Shown here in pieces: positions 61,601 to 64,000 of a DNA stretch of 64,000 bases. Position numbers and translations under genes: made by a program. Origin of the DNA: Leptidea sinapis (taxonomy: Eukaryota; Arthropoda; Insecta; Lepidoptera; Pieridae); contig NC_066292.1 in the NCBI RefSeq assembly GCF_905404315.1, forward strand, positions 10,788,001 through 10,852,000. The letters run 5' to 3'. A model generated the notes under the pieces. It did not search any database, was not told the DNA's origin, and saw nothing but the letters and a program-made list of their open reading frames with translations. Positions within the stretch are counted from its first letter, which is position 1, and each line of letters begins with the position of its first letter.

Positions 61601-64000
61601 AATATTTTTAGTCAAAAAACTACCACCCATTCGGAAATTTATGCAAGAAACTGAGCGGGTTAGTTTTTTTATATAAATTTTCGATGCAATAACAATTACA
61701 ATTTAAAAAGCCTGAGGGTGGTCGCTCCATTTCCAATCTGTGATATCGTTAAGAAATTCATTCTGTTAATCCTCTCAAAACTCATTCTGCTAAAAATATC
61801 AAAAATATAAACAAACTTCGTCTTTTTTGATATAACTAATATAAAATAACGCAAGCTCTGTACATAAATTATTCATTGACTTACCAAGTATCTTCACATG
61901 AACAACATAAGTCGCTAAGCCATACGGGTTACTAGCTCTGCACTCATACTGACCCCCGTCTCTGCTCTCAATATATTTTATATTTATGCTACTTTTCATC
62001 CCATTTGCTGTAGGACTTTCTATTAGTGTTATTCTGGAATATAATATGACACTTAAAATTAATATCGCTTATAATGTTAAGGTTTATTCCAAATAATTGC
62101 GTCAATTGACTCATTTATTTGCTGTTAAGTTAATCCCTTAACGGAGATGTTTTGACGAGCATGGCTTAAGTGGTAATGGACTTTTGTTAATAACTTAGTG
62201 CGTTTTGCCCCTCTTTGGTAAATCGACACATAATAAGTTTCTGTTGTTATTTATGTATATAATTTTAAATTAATTTGTCAAGGCAGTAAAACCCAGTCAA
62301 AAAAGTCTGGGAGTACCTGGCTACTTACAGTCACATAGATTTAGAACATACTAACGTATAGATAACTTGACACCTCGATAACGATGACCTATTATATTTA
62401 TCTATCTGTGCGTTAGCGTGGTTTAGTGTTCAAAAATATTAAAGTGCTAATGCAAACGTGGCTGACTGTTTACGACTTTTCAATCAAAATCGGTTCCTGT
62501 TACAAAATATTCGCTAACCTTTTCTGTCTTGCTGTATCTTCGTTAGAGATGCTAAGCCTATGGTCAAATATCATATAAATCATATTTCTGAATTTTCAAT
62601 TTCAGAAATAAATCAAACTCGATAGGGGCTTGACAGTTCTCGATACATGCAAATTCATAAAAACCACCAAACTATGTTATTTACTTAATACATTGAATGC
62701 GAAATCATTATCACAAAATCGTCAAAAAATTAACTTAAAGTTATTAATATATCTAAGATTAAGTCAATTTAATATGCTTTTTTCAGGTTTATGTATCTAA
62801 GTGATAACCAACGGGATGTAACTCATAAACCATAGTAGTAACACAGCTGAAAATTTGACAAAGGGCTTTTAACTAAATAAAAACTAAATGGCTTAAATTA
62901 CAAAATGGGGGCCTTGCAAGTTTAAAAAATATAAATACGGAACCATTCGTGTGTATGTCTGGATTGTCTGCCTGATTTGCATTCCTATTTAAAATATATC
63001 AGAATAAGATTATAGGAACACCGTATGCATATGAAACACTATATGATTTTACCTTGAAGATGTGAATTCTATAGGATTTCCGTTGAGGCTCCATTTAATT
63101 CGGATAGGGTTGTCACCAAGTGGTTTACAGGTTAAAGTGAGTGACATCGCTACTTTCGTTGTCAAATTCGTTCCCATCGATTCAAAGTGAACTGGTTCTG
63201 TAAAAGGTTACAAAATTGGGTTTAATGAATTTAATATTAAGTTTTTTGTAGAGATCATGGTGAAGTAGGGTTTCTTTAAACTACACACTGACATCTATAA
63301 TCACTTCTATCTGCGTAGGTAACAATATAGAATAGATTTTCAGTAGATTCTCAATATGATTGAGGAACAAAAAACTAAGTCAAGTTGAGCCAAAATCTCT
63401 ATTTCCATATTTTTTTTTAACAATTTATGCAGTCAATCTATCGTCACTCAACATTACTACATGATTTAAATATCGCTATCTTATTAAAACTTCGCAAAAA
63501 TTAACTATCTTGAGAAAGAAACAAAGCAGAACGCAACTTGAAAAGTAGTTTCATAGATGGAGCGTCAATGTAAGAGATAATATATCTATTGCTAGTTCCT
63601 TTGTGTGTAGTTTTAATACTTTGTTTCAATCTCTTGCGTTTGTTTTTTTTGGTCTAAATTTATATTATATATATATATATTAAACTATACTACTTTATAT
63701 ATATATATATATATATATTAAACTATACTACTTTATTAAACTATATATATATATATATATATATTACTTTATATATATAATATATATAAAGTATTTAAAT
63801 TCGCGTCACGGAACGTATTTGCCACCAATAAAGGGAATAAGTAAATAAGTTAAGCTAATAATAATACTTTATTTCAGACCCTTGATCCATAGTACATACA
63901 CAGTATAAAATATGAAATTAAAATAAACTCAAAAATATAAATTACAAATAGAAACTAGGTTGCAATATTTACCCAGCGTCGATACATTGCCGAAAGCATC
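40530..64000 (-). CDS. Dscam: Dscam-family cell adhesion receptor (partial, 21 exons)
   Basis: The joined exons (listed separately) total 2905 coding bases with every junction GT-AG and in frame. Order: end of an Ig domain, a complete Ig with both cysteines and the Trp, FN3 1-4, an Ig, FN3 5-6, one transmembrane helix, and a tail with ELYEISPYAQF and SESEDSD...RSTTLKS. This is the layout from Ig8/9 onward of Dscam proteins, homophilic neuronal recognition receptors of the plasma membrane. The paralogue cannot be set: no tandem alternative exon arrays fall in the window, and one TM exon is seen. The tail is incomplete, since exon 21 ends with one unpaired base. Most exon boundaries are phase 1. 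Confidence 0.9.
40650..41240 (+). pseudogene. Family K element: CxC/HxLSC/RPDG domain protein
   Basis: The 131-codon frame 40654-41049 starts MNEPHQCRCGVKVD and has GHHGLSC, GRISRHASNNE, DGKRPDGMT, a WARGRALVW strand and CVDTLAPSYVQVTS. After one TAG (41047) the frame stays open through YFGQRISLAIQRGNAASILG to 41237. CxC...HxxxxC followed by RHxxxN and RPD resembles the zinc cluster plus PD-(D/E)XK endonuclease of R2-like LINEs; this is inference. It lies in the intron between exons 20 and 21, antisense to the gene. Other copies: 11575, 11865, 19640. Confidence 0.65.
41310..41738 (+). mobile_element. LINE-C 3' copy
   Basis: CACGTTTTTGCTCTAAATAG, ACTAGAAATAAGGGATTGCT, the AGTTTTATAATAAAGTCCC region and the 3' UTR to AAATAAATGCCTTTTATGCC. 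Several small deletions. Confidence 0.85.
41928..42044 (-). CDS. Dscam: Dscam-like exon 20: ELYEISPYAQF tail exon
   Basis: Acceptor TATTATGATTACAG, donor GTGAGT. It encodes ELYEISPYAQFAIGFRTFGH and then VDNQEAPRMHPTSSKRFES. The YEISPYA block is the best conserved cytoplasmic motif of insect Dscam proteins in my recollection. 117 bp, phase 1 at both ends. Confidence 0.88.
43063..43214 (-). CDS. Dscam: Dscam-like exon 19: juxtamembrane tail
   Basis: Acceptor CGTTTTCAG, donor GTTAGT. It encodes NHQRLTEYRNSLTTECKSER and NATVNTPQSVPSDVNNRVYS up to LSDNKH. It continues the KKH end of the TM exon; hydrophilic and cytoplasmic by position. Confidence 0.82.
43262..43535 (+). mobile_element. tRNA-derived SINE, full-length
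   Basis: The head has a box-A-like TAGCACAGTGGTAAGTGACC and box-B-like CACGTTTGAATCTCGGTGGG. The body passes through GTTTGTTTCAGAGTGATGGA and TTTATGTATATTTAACTATG, and the 3' end is ATTGTGTAAAAAAATAT. The layout matches a SINE type I know from lepidopteran genomes. It lies in the intron between exons 18 and 19, antisense to the gene. It is not a tRNA gene: there is no cloverleaf with a proper anticodon arm. Confidence 0.75.
43814..43931 (-). CDS. Dscam: Dscam-like exon 18: transmembrane segment
   Basis: Acceptor AATATTTTTTCAG, donor GTAAGT. It encodes ESVGPPTDFMD, then a hydrophobic helix of about 23 residues (from LNLLVIIGSS to CLYIL) followed by the stop-transfer IKKH. The helix starts roughly 10 residues into the exon. 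No second TM exon was found nearby. Confidence 0.88.
44140..47392 (+). mobile_element. LINE-B: Jockey-like LINE in a Dscam-like intron
   Basis: A GC-rich unit begins near ACCACACTCGCACAGAATAC and ends ACGCTCGTTTGTCCTCC and an A-run. It carries one endonuclease-RT frame. It sits between the FN6 and TM exons of the Dscam-like gene, antisense to it. Fragments of the family occur at 7382, 11719, 22957, 26250, 38938 and 49322. The exact 5' end and target duplication were not resolved. The Jockey assignment rests on motif style. Confidence 0.88.
44434..47330 (+). pseudogene. LINE-B endonuclease-reverse transcriptase, frameshifted
   Basis: Four frame segments in order. 44434-45222: endonuclease with MDFCNIRGIHSNL, FLTETQIS, VVLGDFNGHNAEWLGS and LLDLLLTT, but the usual SDHC reads SDYC. 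45185-45607: linker. 45550-46578: RT with GPDGISPIVLR, NYRPIAITS, SLDIAKAFDRVWH, GVPQGCVLSPTLFLLHINDM and CYADDS. 46566-47330: thumb and C-terminus with FNPQKTQVCAF and YKAQVRPHMEYCCHLW. Three frameshifts separate them (near 45190, 45522 and 46570; the last fits loss of one G in a G-run). No ORF1 is visible. Inactive. Confidence 0.9.
47500..47655 (+). repeat. tRNA-derived SINE head
   Basis: GGCGGTTGGCTAAGTTGTAA and CTCGCATGGAACGCGAG (an anticodon-arm-like 5-bp stem with 7-base loop), then TTGGAGTCCCGCATCATTCA and the tail ATAAAATTTTGTTTTC. The B box is decayed. It lies next to exon 17. Confidence 0.65.
47708..47873 (-). CDS. Dscam: Dscam-like exon 17: FN3-6, second half
   Basis: Acceptor TTCTTTTTTTCAG, donor GTAAGTT. 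It encodes LQYEQTWGTYSLLNPNSF, LGDLTPAQWYQIKIMAENSA and GVSTSLYMYATTTITG. L-x-x-L-x-P-x-x-x-Y-x-I-x-x-x-A-x-N-x-A-G is the FN3 E-F strand pattern. It starts in phase 0. Confidence 0.87.
48400..48441. repeat. Imperfect hairpin in intron 16
   Basis: AATACCATAGGATGGGCTAT pairs with ATAGCCCATCACGGTATT, about 18-20 bp with a few mismatches. Confidence 0.75.
49000..49160 (-). CDS. Dscam: Dscam-like exon 16: FN3-6, first half
   Basis: Acceptor AATATTTGTTTCAG, donor GTATAT. It encodes IPIAPSTTEWFWSNATHIYI, QLSGWDENGCEIINWVVDYR and EYGSKVWKRTDNKM. The ENGCxI...Y sequence is the FN6-type B-C strand of Dscam. It ends in phase 0. Confidence 0.87.
49322..49415 (-). mobile_element. LINE-B 3' UTR scrap (minus)
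   Basis: AAAAGGACAAACAAGCGCAT and GATGTTAAGTGATCACCACC match the antisense of LINE-B 47310-47375. Confidence 0.65.
49835..49925 (-). repeat. tRNA-derived SINE head (second type)
   Basis: The minus strand reads CGTAGCTCAGCGGAAAAGTG (A box) and GACCCGGGTTCGATACATC (B box). It lacks a convincing acceptor stem, so a SINE or decayed tRNA is more likely than a gene. Confidence 0.5.
50196..51165 (-). mobile_element. Rep-A copy 9, split by a LINE fragment
   Basis: The left part 50196-50316 ends GCAAATGAGAC. The right part resumes at 51005 with TATGTCTCAAGGTGACGAGC and runs to GTCCCGTCCCTTATTTTCAC. About 9 bases of rep-A are missing at the junction. The inserted 50317-51004 is described separately. 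Confidence 0.9.
50317..51004 (+). pseudogene. 5'-truncated LINE RT fragment nested in rep-A
   Basis: The 115-codon frame (50333-50680) reads MKTLKVLYCAYVRTHLEYAS, EIWNPCYVTYINNIEKIQKK and FTRFLC, the RT thumb and downstream region of a LINE. One frameshift (about 50678) moves the rest, RINSYIPRVTNLFN to FTKSINVS, into another frame ending near 50822. The insert ends AATAAAATAAAAAAATAAG. The clade is not determined. Confidence 0.8.
51391..51588 (-). CDS. Dscam: Dscam-like exon 15: FN3-5, second half
   Basis: Acceptor CTTCTGTGGTTTCAG, donor GTAAGT. It encodes SYNLTWKESNGMWQDAWSD, EFTLQGLKCGTKYSLRMTAS and NSVGESQPAYVDATTLGG. The LxCGTxY motif is characteristic of Dscam FN5. 198 bp, phase 1 at both ends. 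Confidence 0.9.
52235..52426 (-). CDS. Dscam: Dscam-like exon 14: end of Ig10, start of FN3-5
   Basis: Acceptor TTTTATTTTTAG, donor GTGAGT. It encodes NIDPSLSGNYTCLAKNLYGS with the second Ig cysteine, then YEVVVLPTPDPPTLRV and the FN3 start LHLQWDHPKKLNGKPQKI. 192 bp, phase 1 at both ends. Confidence 0.9.
53213..53392 (-). CDS. Dscam: Dscam-like exon 13: Ig10, first half
   Basis: Acceptor ACTCCATTGCAG, donor GTAAGT. It encodes VVAGVSSLGGTVTAGVGSS, LLLHCECVGSPTARTVWYHN and HPRFTRNHDDSLLIN. C...W at the usual Ig spacing. An Ig domain between FN4 and FN5 is diagnostic of Dscam architecture. Confidence 0.9.
53520..53695 (-). CDS. Dscam: Dscam-like exon 12: FN3-4, second half
   Basis: Acceptor TTATTTTCAG, donor GTACCA. 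It encodes STSAPQSYRIDSDASNSRQL, VQGLVTGTQYEVFVRAHTLA and GEGTPSDRFHIEPSSK: the FN3 strand E-G pattern with T-x-Y-x-V. Confidence 0.9.
54330..54822 (-). mobile_element. LINE-C 3' copy (minus) in intron 11
   Basis: CTCCCAGCATTCTTTTTTTG, CATAATCTCGTCCCAGGCTG and, further on, AACCAAGCTGATATATAGCA read as LINE-C in reverse, from RT YQLGY to the 3' UTR. It is in sense orientation with the host gene. Confidence 0.88.
54879..54928. repeat. 25-bp palindrome without loop
   Basis: Arms 54879-54903 and 54904-54928 are reverse complements with one G-T wobble position, centred on CAT|ATG within an intron. Confidence 0.93.
54984..55113 (-). CDS. Dscam: Dscam-like exon 11: FN3-4, first half
   Basis: Acceptor TATTTTTCCAG, donor GTAAGT. 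It encodes VPGPPAAIKAVVSSATSITV, SWKRPDQPNGDITHYTLYIK and PVSR. PNGxIxxYxxY is the FN3 B-C region. It ends in phase 2. Confidence 0.9.
55240..55512 (-). mobile_element. Rep-A copy 10 (minus)
   Basis: TTTCTGCCGTGAAGCAGTAA, GTGAAATTACTGGGCAAATT and CCTGAGCGGCACTGCTTTGT, ending GCTCGTCTCGCTGCTTA. A short ATACGCCCTGCC duplication is near its end. Confidence 0.88.
55877..56029 (-). CDS. Dscam: Dscam-like exon 10: FN3-3, second half
   Basis: Acceptor GTAAATTTCAG, donor GTAAGTTCC. It encodes DGPWLNMTSPHTELYLQNLS, KYQNYTIKVAGFSNYGVGPF and SYPVICSTLQD. 153 bp, phase 1 at both ends. Confidence 0.9.
56345..56613 (-). mobile_element. Rep-A copy 11 (minus)
   Basis: CACCTATTTCTGCGGTGAAG, TTACTGTTTCGGTCTGAAGG and CCTGAGCGGCACTACATTGT, ending GCTGAACGTCCTGCTCGTCC. 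Both stem arms are present. Confidence 0.9.
56792..56915 (+). mobile_element. Short dispersed element (GACAGACGTTGTTCTGTA end)
   Basis: CTAGCTGACACGACAGACGT at its start and TCTCTCAAGTTGGACTAAAC inside match the element at 1672-2035. Confidence 0.6.
56951..57079 (-). CDS. Dscam: Dscam-like exon 9: FN3-3, first half
   Basis: Acceptor GTTTTCTTTCAG, donor GTAAGATT. It encodes APESAPSSVECRGVSSTSIR, VAWQHISDHGTSLLGYTLHY and SND. S-x-T-S-I-x-V-x-W is the FN3 B strand. Phase 1 at both ends. Confidence 0.9.
57208..57290 (-). CDS. Dscam: Dscam-like exon 8: end of FN3-2
   Basis: Acceptor CTTATATTTCAG, donor GTCAGT. It encodes YAVSVSAFNSAGNGPFSLAV and YQTTREG: the FN3 F-G strands. It starts with one base completing an Arg codon from the preceding exon. 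Confidence 0.9.
57521..57731 (+). repeat. Divergent rep-A copy
   Basis: AATGCCGTTCAGGATTCTTG, ATTACTGCTCCACGGCAGAA and GTGGTACCCACCTCC are recognisable. Much of the middle is deleted. Confidence 0.75.
57786..57888 (-). other. Candidate alternative exon 7b of FN3-2
   Basis: Between an acceptor-like GGTATTATAG and donor GTAGGT, a 103-bp segment has the same phases as exon 7 (1 in, 2 out) and stays open: FPYYVHFRLILRD, then TRTDQILYVVISNGVQLSGR. It shares GTTATATC(AAG)AATGG and the VIS-NG-Q-SG-R spacing with exon 7. It starts only 10 bases after exon 7 ends (9 intervening bases), so the two could not both be spliced in. It may instead be a decayed duplicate or a chance frame. Confidence 0.35.
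57898..57988 (-). CDS. Dscam: Dscam-like exon 7: FN3-2, middle
   Basis: Acceptor TTCTGATTCCTCTTTGAAG, donor GTATTA. It encodes GPNDTQTKMIKVISRNGKQE and TLMSGLLKNTR, joining in frame to YAVSVSAFN. 91 bp; enters in phase 1 and leaves in phase 2. Reading through the donor meets a stop after 11 codons. Confidence 0.85.
58629..58781 (-). CDS. Dscam: Dscam-like exon 6: FN3-2, first half
   Basis: Acceptor GTCTTTCTTTCAG, donor GTAATA. It encodes APSSSPLNVQAQQTDNPGEL, FVTWLPPAKEAHNGRLQGYH and VKAVPRIAGEL. W-x-P-P...N-G-x-L-x-G-Y is the canonical FN3 B-C pattern. Confidence 0.9.
60073..60212 (-). CDS. Dscam: Dscam-like exon 5: FN3-1, second half
   Basis: Acceptor TTATTCTTCACAG, donor GTAAATAC. It encodes RQEIEVRQSIELRDLQPASE, YRARVASGNIVDISPYTIPV and HFATLQE: the L-x-x-L-x-P-x-x-x-Y FN3 pattern. 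Confidence 0.9.
60965..61221 (+). mobile_element. Rep-A copy 13
   Basis: GGGCCGAGACGAGAAGGACG to GAGCCTCCCACTGG; stem arms GTGCCGCTTAG and CTGAGCGGTAC. The CACGGCAGAAATAGGC block is deleted. It lies in intron 4. Confidence 0.87.
61383..61545 (-). CDS. Dscam: Dscam-like exon 4: FN3-1, first half
   Basis: Acceptor CTAAAATATTTGCAG, donor GTAGTTGC. It encodes EPPTPPLDLQVDSVTSTSVK, LSWRDTITAHVQYYSIQYTD and TYQHWDAAKTINISR. EPPxxPxxLxV is the usual start of the first FN3 after Ig9. Confidence 0.9.
61590..61665 (-). repeat. LINE 3' end scrap (minus)
   Basis: ATTCAAATTCAAATATTTTT, then CATTCGGAAATTTATGCAAG and AAACTGAGCGGG, like the 3' end at 15885. Confidence 0.5.
61885..62033 (-). CDS. Dscam: Dscam-like exon 3: Ig9, second half
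   Basis: Acceptor CATATTATATTCCAG, donor GTAAGT. It encodes RITLIESPTANGMKSSINIK, YIESRDGGQYECRASNPYGL and ATYVVHVKIL. D-x-G-x-Y-x-C is the Ig F strand with the second cysteine. Confidence 0.9.
63053..63197 (-). CDS. Dscam: Dscam-like exon 2: Ig9, first half
   Basis: Acceptor TTGTAACCTTTTACAG, donor GTAAAATC. It encodes EPVHFESMGTNLTTKVAMSL, TLTCKPLGDNPIRIKWSLNG and NPIEFTSS: Ig B-strand cysteine and C-strand Trp. Confidence 0.9.
63660..63792. repeat. (TA)n microsatellite cluster
   Basis: Several TA tracts separated by the repeated spacer TTAAACTATACTACTTTAT. Confidence 0.9.
63973..64000 (-). CDS. Dscam: Dscam-like exon 1 of window: end of Ig8 (partial)
   Basis: The exon runs off the right edge. 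It encodes DAFGNVSTL followed by one base that completes Glu with exon 2; donor GTAAATATT. This is the G strand of the preceding Ig domain. Confidence 0.75.

Overview
This is an AT-rich insect genomic window, most likely lepidopteran. The basis is a many-exon Dscam-family gene with short GT-AG introns, plus a dense mix of non-LTR retrotransposons, tRNA-derived SINEs and short dispersed repeats of the kinds I associate with moth and butterfly genomes. The order-level call is inference; nothing here fixes a species.

Right part (40.5-64.0 kb, minus strand): the 3' two-thirds of one host gene. Twenty-one coding exons can be joined in frame and encode the end of one Ig domain, Ig, FN3 x4, Ig, FN3 x2, a transmembrane helix and a cytoplasmic tail containing ELYEISPYAQF. 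This order (Ig9-FN1-4-Ig10-FN5-6-TM) is that of Dscam proteins. The gene enters at the right edge and its last exon was not located. Introns hold several copies of a short repeat (rep-A), a SINE, a nested LINE fragment and, between the FN6 and TM exons, a 3.2 kb antisense Jockey-like LINE (LINE-B).

Left part (1-40 kb): essentially repeat-derived, either downstream of the Dscam-like gene or a long intron of it. The best preserved unit is a LINE with endonuclease, reverse transcriptase and RNase H (2171-5948), flanked by a 16-bp target-site duplication. Others are a CR1/Jockey-like LINE-C (27335-29042) with several 3' copies, an RTE-like 3' end (30290-30630), a mariner remnant (7650-7975), a gag-like zinc-knuckle remnant (8660-9165), a family with a CxC...HxLSC...RPDG domain (family K), two copies of a repeat that carries a THAP-domain first exon, several TIR elements, and perfect hairpins. 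Two short cysteine-rich plus-strand ORFs behind splice acceptors (25819-25967, 32098-32394) are the only candidate host exons I see outside the Dscam-like gene.

Many repeats are nested or joined end to end, so the left 40 kb reads as layered insertions. No CRISPR, operon or bacterial-type signal is present.
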